From Gottfriedia solisilvae (GTDB taxonomy: Bacteria > Bacillota > Bacilli > Bacillales > Bacillaceae_G), in the NCBI RefSeq assembly GCF_002128405.1, contig NZ_NETJ01000004.1, positions 248,001 to 312,000 of the forward strand: a stretch of 64,000 nt of DNA. The letters are read 5' to 3'. Below, one piece after another: positions 8,763-18,020 of this stretch (within the stretch, counting starts at the first letter, position 1; every line of letters starts with the position of its first letter). The notes beneath the pieces are model-generated. The model did no database searches. It saw nothing but the letters and a program-made list of their open reading frames with translations, and was not told the DNA's origin. The translations under genes and the position numbers were made by a program.

Positions 8763-9488
8763 CTAATGGTTAAGTCTGTAAATTTGGCGCGCAATCGATT
8801 CGATAATATAAACTACCGGTACTTGTGTAGTAATATTAGCCTCTTCAAAATACTCCTCTGTTACGTAGTATGGAATGTTAATATTAGAGATTTTTGCAAT
8901 CGTCGACAGCTTGTTATTCGTAATACTAATAATGTTACTTCCCTCTTGTTTTAGCAAATTCAGATGATTAACAGTGAAAGGATTTTCTCCAGAGACTGAT
9001 AATGCTATCGTTACGCTATTATTCCGAAATTTAGAATGGATTGGAAAATGTGGATCCTTTATATATAGTGAAAATTTTCCTAAACTTGAGAAATACCTTG
9101 CTCCATATTCAGCAAGAATTCCAGAGCTTCCTATTCCAATAAAGATTACATTTTCTGCATTTTGTATTTGAATGGCAGCCTCATTAATTTTTTCATCTAG
9201 ATCACCTTTAATTGTCCGCTCGAAAAACTCAACAATTGAATGATGGGCACTTTTTATATAAGTTCGTTTATCTTCTTCTAAATACATTTTAAGCTTTACT
9301 TTAAATTCAGAAAATCCGTCGCAATTTAGCTTTCTACAAAAGCGTAATATCGTTGCTGTTGATACATGAGTTTCATCTGCCAACTCACGAATTCGCATGT
9401 AAGCAACCTTATCCATGTTTTGCGAAATATAATTATATAATGATGTTTCTAACTCATTGAAAGAAGCAATACTATCATTTGAAAACAT
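8763..9488 (-). CDS. RpiR/MurR-family transcriptional regulator (HTH plus SIS domain)
   Basis: 241 residues. The N-terminal helix-turn-helix (about 1-75) contains IRELADETHVSTATILRFCRKL. The C-terminal SIS sugar-phosphate isomerase domain (about 105-235) contains VIFIGIGSSGILAEYGARYF and the phosphate-binding SVSGENPFTVN. Such proteins sense phosphosugars. It is divergent from the GH1 phospho-beta-glucosidase gene at 9736, which is its probable target (context inference). Confidence 0.9.
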   Translation of the reverse strand: MFSNDSIASFNELETSLYNYISQNMDKVAYMRIRELADETHVSTATILRFCRKLNCDGFSEFKVKLKMYLEEDKRTYIKSAHHSIVEFFERTIKGDLDEKINEAAIQIQNAENVIFIGIGSSGILAEYGARYFSSLGKFSLYIKDPHFPIHSKFRNNSVTIALSVSGENPFTVNHLNLLKQEGSNIISITNNKLSTIAKISNINIPYYVTEEYFEEANITTQVPVVYIIESIARQIYRLNH

Positions 9489-9714
9489 TTCGTATGTATC
9501 TCCTTCTATGTAATAGGCACTTATTTTAATTGCTTATACCACTAATTTAACATAAATCACCCTATGAAACATGGTGTTACAATTTCGTCACAAATATTTT
9601 CTATTGTTATTAAAAACTAGATTCTGTTCACTTGTTTACTATCTACCTTATTGTCGTTATGATTCCATTGTAGACTACTCATACAGTTATAAATCAAAAC
9701 ACTTAATGATATGA

Positions 9715-11172
<1,458 letters not shown>

Positions 11173-11191
11173 ACATTTCTAACTATTATTT

Positions 11192-11217
11192 AAGTCCCAG
11201 GCATACAGGGACTTTTA
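11192..11217 (+). terminator. Intrinsic terminator after the phospho-beta-glucosidase gene
   Basis: AAGTCCC / GGGACTT stem followed by a T-run. Confidence 0.8.
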
Positions 11218-11276
11218 GTTTGTAAACAGATTACTAAAAACTAGATATCCAGACTTTCTTGCTATTCATTTAACTT

Positions 11277-11801
11277 TTACCTTAATAAAGAATATATATT
11301 TGTATCAAACGGCACACCATTTTGGTATAGATAATTTCTCAATACCCCTTCTTTTTGAAAGCCCAGTTTAGTCAATAACTTTATTGAAGCTTTATTCTCA
11401 GAAAAAACGACTGCGCCAATTCGCTTTAAATCTAACTCTTCAAAGCCATAAGAAACCGCTTTGCTTACAGCCTCAGCTGCGTAACCATTACCCCAATTCT
11501 CTGGGAAAAGTGCATAGCTTAGATCCGCTCTCTTGTGCTCTTGTGACCACTCCTGAAATCCAATTGTTCCGATAATACCTTCCTTCCCTTTCAATTCAAT
11601 ACCCCATTTTATCCCACGTTTTTCATTGAAATTCATTGAAAAATTACGAATGATTTGTTTTACTTGGTCTGTGCTTGTTAATGGTTTTTGCCCATAATAA
11701 CGCAATACTTCTTTATTTGAAAAACAATTTAATATTCCAATAGCATCATTTTCATTTAGTTCTCTCAATACTAACCGTTCAGTTTCTAGTATAGGAAACA
11801 T
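11277..11801 (-). CDS. GNAT N-acetyltransferase, RimJ/RimL-like
   Basis: 174 residues. Begins with the RimJ-type ETERLVLRELNENDA. The acetyl-CoA site is in ALFPENWGNGYAAEAVSKAV, followed by LKRIGAVVFSENKASIKLLTKLGFQKEG. Family members acetylate ribosomal protein N-termini, amino sugars or antibiotics; the substrate cannot be inferred. The ATG at 11801 is chosen over an in-frame TTG two codons upstream because GAAGGA lies at the correct distance. Confidence 0.88.
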   Translation of the reverse strand: MFPILETERLVLRELNENDAIGILNCFSNKEVLRYYGQKPLTSTDQVKQIIRNFSMNFNEKRGIKWGIELKGKEGIIGTIGFQEWSQEHKRADLSYALFPENWGNGYAAEAVSKAVSYGFEELDLKRIGAVVFSENKASIKLLTKLGFQKEGVLRNYLYQNGVPFDTNIYSLLR

Positions 11802-12145
11802 TCTCAAACATCCTTCGCCTTAATAATATACCCCTCACAATGTTTAGCTGTTTTAGAAAAGAGTATAATATTTTATTTTTTACGTATCTTCATTTATGGT
11901 GTTTTAAAAAAGTAATCTTAATAATTGATTACTATTCTATAGCGATCCTTAACATTCCTTGTTCATTCTAATGCCCGTGCCCGTATTTTAGCTTCTCTAA
12001 CATCTAGTGGGTTAAATATGAATAAATTTAAATTTTCTATATTTGGAAGAGTCTTTTTTTGAACATAATATTATAATTAGTTAAGATCCGTTTTATCAAA
12101 TTACAGTAGTTGTGTTATTCATAACTTTTGAAAGGACTGTTTTTA
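11802..12145. other. Intergenic region, nothing recognised
   Basis: About 340 AT-rich bases between divergent genes. It must hold the promoters for the acetyltransferase and mgsA, but no clear operator, RNA or small gene is seen. Confidence 0.5.
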
Positions 12146-12562
12146 TTGAAGATCGCATTTATTGCACATGATGGTAAGAAAGCTGACTTAGTAAATTTTG
12201 CAAAAGCATATGAATCGATTTTGTCTAAGCATGAGCTATATTCTACTGGTACAACTGGTACAAGAATTATGGAACAGACAAAATTACAGTTACATCGTTT
12301 TAAATCAGGTCCACTTGGTGGAGATCAAGAAATAGGAGCATTAATCGCAAAAAATTTAATGGATATCGTTATTTTCTTTAGAGATCCGCTTACACCGCAA
12401 CCACATGAGCCTGATATTTTAGCGTTACTTCGCTTATGCGATGTTTATTCAATACCTTTGGCGACGAATATGGGAACTGCAGAAATTTTAATACATGGTT
12501 TAGAGCGTGGAGATTTAAATTGGAGAACACTTATTCATGAAAAGGAAAATGAAAATAAGTGA
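12146..12562 (+). CDS. mgsA: Methylglyoxal synthase
   Basis: Converts dihydroxyacetone phosphate to methylglyoxal and phosphate, an overflow route when phosphosugars build up. 138 residues from [11 protein letters not shown] through YSTGTTG, the catalytic block [14 protein letters not shown] (Asp in GGDQ), [15 protein letters not shown] and [11 protein letters not shown] at 12146 is the start, as AAAGGA lies nine bases upstream and B. subtilis MgsA begins MKIALIAHD; an earlier in-frame TTG would add six unsupported residues. A standalone gene here, whereas in B. subtilis it lies with dapB and bshAB. Confidence 0.95.
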   Translation: MKIAFIAHDGKKADLVNFAKAYESILSKHELYSTGTTGTRIMEQTKLQLHRFKSGPLGGDQEIGALIAKNLMDIVIFFRDPLTPQPHEPDILALLRLCDVYSIPLATNMGTAEILIHGLERGDLNWRTLIHEKENENK

Positions 12563-12580
12563 TTCTCAGTGGGAGAATCG

Positions 12581-12606
12581 AAAAGCCGCAATTGCGGCTT
12601 ATTTTT
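12581..12606 (+). terminator. Terminator after mgsA
   Basis: Perfect AAGCCGCAATTGCGGCTT palindrome (12583-12600) followed by ATTTTTA. Confidence 0.8.
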
Positions 12607-12753
12607 ATGGAATTGTTCATTAATTAGTTGTTTTGTACACAAATTTTTAAAAATTATAAGCCTTTTTTTTAACCTAAATTTCTTTATAGTTAAAGTTAAT
12701 AATCTAGAGTTTTTTAAGTACTGTCCCAATTTATATATAAGAGAGGAATTAAT

Positions 12754-13389
12754 ATGAAAATTGATTCACCCAATATCCCAAGAGAATTACAACTGAGAAA
12801 CTTTAATGATATTTTTTATGAAGAAGATCCTGAACTTGAAATGTGCGAAATAAACGACTCTGTTTTTGAAAATGAAGTTGTTGAAAGAGCAAGATTATCA
12901 AAAATGGTGATTAGAAATTGTAGGTTCAACAATACAGATTTTAGTAAAATCGATTTAATTGATGTACATTTTGAAGACTGTGATTTTTCAAACTGCAATA
13001 TGAGCAAGTCTTCCATTCACAGAGTCATATTTAAGAATTGTAAATTATTAGGTGTAAATTTCACGGATTCTAGCTTTGGAAATGTACAATTTGATCAATC
13101 TGTCTTAAATTTGGCATCACTTGGAGATTCCAAGCTAGAGAAAGTAGTTTTTCAAGATGCTTCGTTAAAAAGTACAGATTTTTATGATTGTAAATTTAAA
13201 AAAGTTGATTTTAATAGATGTAATCTTGATGAAGCTAATTTTGAACAAACATCGTTAAAGGGCATTGATATTAGTTCTTCAACATTTAATGTATTAACTG
13301 TTTCAATAGAAAGTTTAAATGGATGTAAAGTATCTTCTTATCAAGCGATTCAGTTTGCGAGCTTGATGGGATTGAAGATTACTGATTAG
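12754..13389 (+). CDS. Pentapeptide-repeat protein
   Basis: 211 residues. From about residue 40 to 185 the chain is built of five-residue A(D/N)LXX-like repeats, for example CRFNNTDFSKIDLID, CDFSNCNMSKSSI, CKFKKVDFNRCNLDEANFEQ, with Phe or Leu at the centre, which fold as a right-handed quadrilateral beta helix. Some relatives (Qnr, MfpA) mimic DNA and protect gyrase; most are uncharacterised. No signal peptide or membrane segment. A GAGAGGAATTAAT site precedes the ATG. A single gene with its own terminator. Confidence 0.9.
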   Translation: MKIDSPNIPRELQLRNFNDIFYEEDPELEMCEINDSVFENEVVERARLSKMVIRNCRFNNTDFSKIDLIDVHFEDCDFSNCNMSKSSIHRVIFKNCKLLGVNFTDSSFGNVQFDQSVLNLASLGDSKLEKVVFQDASLKSTDFYDCKFKKVDFNRCNLDEANFEQTSLKGIDISSSTFNVLTVSIESLNGCKVSSYQAIQFASLMGLKITD

Positions 13390-13416
13390 AATATGTTTTA
13401 ATGCAAAGACATAAAT

Positions 13417-13453
13417 AAAAAAACGAGTCGCAAAAATAGCTACTCGTTTTTTA
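13417..13453 (+). terminator. Terminator after the pentapeptide-repeat gene
   Basis: ACGAGT...ACTCGT stem followed by TTTTTT, with a flanking A-run that could serve the opposite strand. Confidence 0.75.
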
Positions 13454-13535
13454 GATTTCTAAATATTGCTCAAACTTTGGTAAATATGTTAAAAAAAACA
13501 GTTCCAAAATACTAATTAAATAATTGATACGAAAC

Positions 13536-13625
13536 TTACGAACTTTGTTTGCTAACAATTATAAAACACAATATGAATATAATAATAGTATAAAATAAAT
13601 GTATATTTAATAGTAATTCGTTCAT
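13536..13625 (-). CDS. Possible 29-residue single-span membrane peptide
   Basis: Reads MNELLLNIHLFYTIII, then a continuing hydrophobic stretch ending SKQSS. One membrane helix with short tails. TTAGGAG lies seven bases before the ATG, which is the main support. It sits just downstream of the two LuxR genes on the same strand. No family recognised; translation is unproven. Confidence 0.4.
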   Translation of the reverse strand: MNELLLNIHLFYTIIIFILCFIIVSKQSS

Positions 13626-13694
13626 ATGAAAACTCCTAACATAGCAATCTAGCTTATCGAAGTTGTTTTGCCTTAGTATATTATTATTAACGCT

Positions 13695-14372
13695 TTACAT
13701 TTTTCCCCACTTAATCTTTAAAAATTTTATAACAGCATTTAACTTATCTTTTACTTCCATCTTCTTTATGATTTTAGAAATATGTAATCTAGTTGATCTT
13801 TCTGAGATAGCAAGCTTATCAGCTATTTGTTTACATGATAAACCTTCTGCAACTAAATTTATGACCTCGTATTCTTTATTTGTTAATAATTTCTTTATAT
13901 TTATTGCTTTTACAGGTTTATTTTGAAGTGAATTTATTTTTAATCTACTATAATCTTGTATTAATAATTTTAAATACCGATTTTCGATGAATATATATCC
14001 TAATGCAACTTGCTTAATTGCTTGAACAAGTTCATCCTCTTCCAGCTTATTCGATAATATTCCCTTCACGCCTAATTCTACTAGCTTCTTAATTTCATTT
14101 ATTTCTATCTTATTATTAATCGTCATAATTCTAGTTGAGCCATCCGTAGATAATAGCAGTTTTACTTTATGCAGCATTGATTCTTTTGAAACTTTTGTAA
14201 TAAATATTGTGTTTTGATACTGTTTCTCCATTAAATTTTCAAATTCTATCATCTCTATTTTTAAGTTATAGCAATCTAAAATTCTACAGACCCCAAGAAC
14301 AATTAATGAATTCTCTACTAGTATTACAGTATTATGTTTATAAATGCGATCTGTTTCTACTTTTGTTATCAT
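13695..14372 (-). CDS. LuxR-type DNA-binding protein with degenerate receiver domain (copy 1)
   Basis: 225 residues. The N-terminal domain has the outline of a NarL/DegU receiver (NTVILVENSLIVLGVCRIL in place of the acidic DD-HxL segment). The phospho-acceptor aspartate strand reads NTIFITKVSKES, without Asp, and the conserved Lys is missing (GVKGILSN). The C-terminal GerE/LuxR helix-turn-helix is intact: LLTNKEYEVINLVAEG then KQIADKLAISERSTRLHISKII. It therefore probably binds DNA without phosphorylation control. GGGAGGAG precedes the ATG. Paralogue of the next gene upstream on the minus strand. Confidence 0.85.
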   Translation of the reverse strand: MITKVETDRIYKHNTVILVENSLIVLGVCRILDCYNLKIEMIEFENLMEKQYQNTIFITKVSKESMLHKVKLLLSTDGSTRIMTINNKIEINEIKKLVELGVKGILSNKLEEDELVQAIKQVALGYIFIENRYLKLLIQDYSRLKINSLQNKPVKAINIKKLLTNKEYEVINLVAEGLSCKQIADKLAISERSTRLHISKIIKKMEVKDKLNAVIKFLKIKWGKM

Positions 14373-14514
14373 TTGCTCCTCCCTTTATCGGAATTTCAAA
14401 AGTTTCTTTTATTCGAATCTCAACTAGTGTAGATTTGATGAAGAACTCTCTCCTTCCATTTATTTTCTATCCATCTCAATATATTTACCCTACAAATTCT
14501 GAAAACAATATTAC

Positions 14515-15204
14515 CTAACAAGCATCAATTTTTATCCAATTGTGTCTTCCCCCTTTAATAACAGCATTTAAACGATCTTGGACTTGCATCTTTGCTAAAA
14601 TATTAGAAACATGATTTTTTACTGTTTTCTCAGAAATATATAATCTTTCGGAGATTTGGTTGTTTGTACAACCTTCAGCTAAAAGTTTTAATATTTCATA
14701 TTCTCTTCTTGTTAATAAAGTATTGATTGATTCAAGATCAACTGTATGTTTTTGTTTATATATTTTTTTATACGATTTATATTCTCTGAAAATTTCATTC
14801 GTAAAACGGTAATCAATAAATAAATTTCCTAAATGAACTTGTTTTACTGTCATCACTAAATAAACTTCATCTAAATCAGATTGCAAACATCCCTTTACAC
14901 CTAAATCAACAAATGCTTCAATTTCATTCACCTTGAGTTCATCCTTTATGATGATCACTTTAGTTGAACTATCATTTTTCAAGATTGATTTAGTTTTTGT
15001 TTCCATGTCTTTACTGGCTACTTCACATATAAATATAGAATTTAGACAATCTGTTTGAAACAAATCATCAAAAAATGGAATCCTTTCAACCACTATTTGA
15101 TAATATTCTAATATTCTACAAATTCCTGAAAGAAACAGTAAACTCTCCACAAATATAACAGTATTATTTTTTCGATTAATGAAGTCTGACTTAGTTGCTA
15201 GCAT
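14515..15204 (-). CDS. LuxR-type DNA-binding protein with degenerate receiver domain (copy 2)
   Basis: 229 residues, same architecture as copy 1. The receiver-like region (NTVIFVESLLFLSGICRILE, NSIFICEVASKD) lacks the acidic pair and acceptor aspartate. The LuxR domain (LLTRREYEILKLLAEG, NQISERLYISEKTVKNHVSNIL) is complete and closer to the consensus. The open frame reaches 15231, but AAGGAG eight bases before the ATG at 15204 decides the start. The two genes are separated by about 140 bases, so they may be a duplication with separate promoters. An FNR-type palindrome lies 90 bases upstream. Confidence 0.85.
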   Translation of the reverse strand: MLATKSDFINRKNNTVIFVESLLFLSGICRILEYYQIVVERIPFFDDLFQTDCLNSIFICEVASKDMETKTKSILKNDSSTKVIIIKDELKVNEIEAFVDLGVKGCLQSDLDEVYLVMTVKQVHLGNLFIDYRFTNEIFREYKSYKKIYKQKHTVDLESINTLLTRREYEILKLLAEGCTNNQISERLYISEKTVKNHVSNILAKMQVQDRLNAVIKGGRHNWIKIDAC

Positions 15205-15785
15205 AACTGTCACTCCTTTTTGTGATTTCATTCAAATTTTCTATTCACCATTAATTGGATAAATACAAATCACGATAAATTAATGTTTTTTTGTGATATA
15301 AATCACAATATCCGCGTTATTGCTGTTATCACTCCTTATAATTCATACTTCTTTTACTTCACATTTTTTATCATTAAATATGACGTGTACACGTTCTTCT
15401 TAATTTATTTTGTTATCCATTTGTGTATTTCTTCACAAAACATCTTACAAAAATGAGTCTCATTGTTCACTCCTGACAGATTCTAATACATAATGATTGA
15501 ATAACATTGTCAAAAAGGTAAAAAATTTTCATTCCAAACTAGCTAGTTATGAGTCCTATCACAAGTAAAATATAAAATAGTTCCGACTATATTACCACGT
15601 TTTTTTTTTACCTTATTAAAAGATAAAAAATAACAATTTAATTGAAAAAGTCCTTTTTTCACCAAATAAAGTTACTGATTTGAAATTAATCTTATTAAGA
15701 TATTTCTAAGTCTATGAATAAGACAATTAAAAAAAGCAAAATATAATGAACATATAAAATAAAAACGGACATGTAAGGTGATATT
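15205..15785. other. Long AT-rich intergenic region
   Basis: About 580 bases. It holds the FNR/CRP-type palindrome described separately and presumably the promoters of the LuxR gene and the small membrane-protein gene. No other gene, RNA or repeat was recognised. Confidence 0.5.
15292..15307. promoter_or_regulatory. FNR/CRP-type palindrome
   Basis: TGTGATATAAATCACA, i.e. TGTGA-N6-TCACA, a perfect match to the half-sites bound by Bacillus FNR. Centred about 95 bases before the start codon of LuxR copy 2, a distance compatible with class I or II activation if the promoter lies between. No fnr gene is in the window. Confidence 0.6.
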
Positions 15786-15962
15786 TTGGAGCAAAATAAA
15801 TTTAAGCATTACATAAAGTTGATCTTATTACCCATATCAGTATTTTGTTTAATAATGGCTTACATAGATAAAAATATACAAGTAGGTCTTATTGGTATTG
15901 TTCTCCAGATATTTGGATTATTAACTGATTACGCGATATATGGAAGAGAGTCAAAGGAATGA
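15786..15962 (+). CDS. Small membrane protein (58 residues)
   Basis: TTG start with AAGGTGAT just upstream. The protein MEQNKFKHYIKLILLPISVF... has two membrane segments (about residues 10-25 and 32-50) and a charged C-terminus (YGRESKE). It is followed by a good terminator at 16041. No family is recognised. The ribosome site, hydrophobic pattern and terminator support a real gene. Confidence 0.6.
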   Translation: MEQNKFKHYIKLILLPISVFCLIMAYIDKNIQVGLIGIVLQIFGLLTDYAIYGRESKE

Positions 15963-16040
15963 TTACTTTCAACTGAACCACATTAGTGTAAGTACTATTA
16001 CAATTAACCTAGACTTAGTTATTTAGAATACGAAGCATTT

Positions 16041-16078
16041 AAAAACCTCTAATGTTAGCATTAGAGGTTTTATATTTT
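16041..16078 (+). terminator. Terminator after the small membrane gene
   Basis: AACCTCTAATG / CATTAGAGGTT stem followed by T-rich sequence. Confidence 0.75.
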
Positions 16079-16154
16079 CTAAATCTCTGAGATTTTTATT
16101 TAAAGTTATACAGTCCCCTACGCTTTATTGAGTGTGTAGAATGATCTCGTTACC

Positions 16155-16856
16155 TTACTTTTTTATAGAAATATCAGCAAGAGCAGATTCATTGAATCCT
16201 TTAACAATCAGCCATATGGCTAAAATGATTTCATTCGCTGCAACTGGCAATGCCATAATAGCACCCAAAACAGAAATTTGTTGAATGAACCCGAACATTA
16301 CTAACAATGAATAGATAAAAACAACAATTGCTCCAGTAATACCTAGGCATGATATAAACCTAGGTACGAGATTTGATTGATAAAATATATAACTGTACAT
16401 CAACGTATTTATACCCAACATGAATAATGGACCAAGCATAAATGTCCAGTCATGTACTGCTTTTAATAGAATGCCTGAAGTTTGATAAGCAGCTATTTCT
16501 GATGCACCTGCTGCTACAAATTCCCTGCTTAATGTTAACAATGAAAGGACACTGATTACACCAACTGTAATGATAATCGCCTCAAGAAACCTGAAGCTGA
16601 CATGCCAAAGAGCGATTGTTTCATTATACTTTCGTAAAATTGGAAACATTGTTGTTGCAGTTCCGACAGCTGAAACAACCAGAAGTAACTCCATTAGTGC
16701 CCCCAGTACCACTTGGTTGGCGTGTTCAGAGCCTTTGATCAAGTAATCGGGGTCTTTGAGGATTGGATCATACAGTTTCAGACCAATTATCGCCGTAACG
16801 GCTGCAAGTAGAAACAGTACTCCCACTATTTTTGCAGATTTTCTATATGAATTCAT
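16155..16856 (-). CDS. DUF4386-family membrane protein
   Basis: 233 residues with six or so membrane segments (KSAKIVGVLFLLAAVTAIIG at the N-terminus, then ALMELLLVVSAVG, EAIIITVGVISVLSL, FMLGPLFMLGINTLMYSYIF, and two more). This matches the DUF4386 family, common in Firmicutes and without a known role. AAGGTGGAG precedes the ATG. It follows the XRE gene by about 60 bases on the same strand and may be co-transcribed with it. Confidence 0.78.
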   Translation of the reverse strand: MNSYRKSAKIVGVLFLLAAVTAIIGLKLYDPILKDPDYLIKGSEHANQVVLGALMELLLVVSAVGTATTMFPILRKYNETIALWHVSFRFLEAIIITVGVISVLSLLTLSREFVAAGASEIAAYQTSGILLKAVHDWTFMLGPLFMLGINTLMYSYIFYQSNLVPRFISCLGITGAIVVFIYSLLVMFGFIQQISVLGAIMALPVAANEIILAIWLIVKGFNESALADISIKK

Positions 16857-16915
16857 TTTTCATCTCCACCTTTTATTAAGTTTATAAACGGTAAAGCATA
16901 TCATCACCATTCTTG

Positions 16916-17137
16916 CTACTTGGTGTTTTCCCCATAGAAAAATACTTCTTCCAACGGTAAGTTAAAGGCATGAGCGATGCGAAAAGCAAGTTCTAGAGAT
17001 GGGGAATAATTTCCCTTTTCGAGTGCCACGATGGTTTGTCTTGTTACGCCAACCTTGTCAGCTAATTGCTGTTGGGTCATTTCATCATGGTTGAAACGTA
17101 ATTTACGAATGTGATTGCCAACAAGATTTTTTCCCAT
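16916..17137 (-). CDS. Small XRE-family repressor
   Basis: 73 residues, almost entirely one helix-turn-helix: HDEMTQQQLADKVGVTRQTI then ALEKGNYSPSLELAFRIAHA. The GAGAGGAG ribosome site overlaps the end of the upstream membrane gene, whose stop is one base away, so the two are one operon. Proteins of this type usually repress their own promoter and control the adjacent membrane protein. It is the intact counterpart of the decayed pair at 5491-6109. Confidence 0.9.
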   Translation of the reverse strand: MGKNLVGNHIRKLRFNHDEMTQQQLADKVGVTRQTIVALEKGNYSPSLELAFRIAHAFNLPLEEVFFYGENTK

Positions 17138-17138
17138 T

Positions 17139-17585
17139 TTAAACTCCTCTCCTATAATGATAGAGTTTCGTAACAGAACCGGTCACATCGGAAAGAAATC
17201 CTGAAAAAATTAAGATTATAAACATCACCTGTGAGGGCTGAAAAAGAATCAGCGATCCCATTGCAAGAAGAAAGCCAATGATAAATACAAAAAATGAATT
17301 TCGGTGTGCCTTCAATTCTATTAATTGATCTAGTTCATCTGCAAATGATGGTTCCCTTTCTCTAGTCGTAATTCTATAGATAATATTAAAAATGATACTA
17401 ATAATGATGTGCGCAACGATTGAAACAATAGTCAAAATAAGGACAAAAGAACCCCAGAAGCGAAAGGTTTCGTTTAATTCCAAACCACCTTTTGGGTACC
17501 CAGGGTACATGTACAGGCAATATGATACAAAAATGAGGACGGTGCTAATTAACAAGACGATACTTTTCTTTTCTTGATAAGTCAT
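17139..17585 (-). CDS. Membrane protein paired with XRE regulator (DUF2178/DUF3796-like)
   Basis: 148 residues with four membrane segments: IVLLISTVLIFVSYCLYMYP, FVLILTIVSIVAHIIISIIF, FFVFIIGFLLAMGSLILF and FIILIFSGFLSDVTG, and an acidic cytoplasmic loop (REREPSFADELDQLIELKAH). This pattern is common next to short XRE regulators in Firmicutes. GGGGGTG precedes the ATG. Family assignment is by pattern only. Confidence 0.7.
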   Translation of the reverse strand: MTYQEKKSIVLLISTVLIFVSYCLYMYPGYPKGGLELNETFRFWGSFVLILTIVSIVAHIIISIIFNIIYRITTREREPSFADELDQLIELKAHRNSFFVFIIGFLLAMGSLILFQPSQVMFIILIFSGFLSDVTGSVTKLYHYRRGV

Positions 17586-17641
17586 TTATTTACACCCCCT
17601 GTAAACGCAATTTTACTTCGTGTATAGAATTGTATGCATGA

Positions 17642-17668
17642 TGTAAAGAAAAGTTTACATAAAGTAAA
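17642..17668. promoter_or_regulatory. Overlapping inverted repeats before the XRE operon
   Basis: TGTAAA-N6-TTTACA (17642-17659) overlapping TTTAC-N5-GTAAA (17654-17668), 57-83 bases upstream of the first gene. Candidate operator for the XRE protein; inferred from symmetry and position. Confidence 0.5.
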
Positions 17669-17755
17669 ATTTAAATTACATAAAAAGACAGAATAAAGCC
17701 CAATTTACGAATTATCTCCCCTTTTTTTATGAGGATTTTAGCTGATGGGAAAAAA

Positions 17756-17786
17756 TAAAAACCCTTGAATATTCAAGGATTTTTTA
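17756..17786. terminator. Orphan bidirectional terminator
   Basis: CCTTGAATATTCAAGG perfect stem with A-run before and T6 after. No gene is evident ending here on either strand; the rest of the 17586-18020 gap holds the XRE operator and the MFS promoter. Confidence 0.55.
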
Positions 17787-17955
17787 TTTGATGTTTACAC
17801 ATGCGTAGGCCTTCAGTCAGAGGTACTTAAGCTTATTGCTTAATTTGAGTTTTCCATGTCTATTTTTTACCTTATTTAAATTTCCATATGGTTAAGAGAA
17901 TAGGGAAATTCTGATAGCATTATTAATTTTTATTAAGATATACATAATAAAACTG

Positions 17956-17986
17956 TTGACTCTCCCCTTATGGGAGGCTTTACATT
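17956..17986 (+). promoter_or_regulatory. MerR-type promoter with 19-bp spacer and BmrR-like operator
   Basis: TTGACT (17956-17961) and TACATT (17981-17986) are separated by 19 bp, the overlong spacing typical of MerR-activated promoters. The spacer carries the dyad CTCCC-CTTAT-GGGAG, very like the bmr promoter of B. subtilis. Confidence 0.85.
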
Positions 17987-18020
17987 ATGTTTTGTAAGCT
18001 TTTGAAAGGAGTAAAACAAC

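Noticed and set aside
14207..14518. 103-codon plus-strand ORF in the LuxR intergenic region
   Set aside because: Overlaps the LuxR gene antisense, lacks a ribosome site and has random composition.
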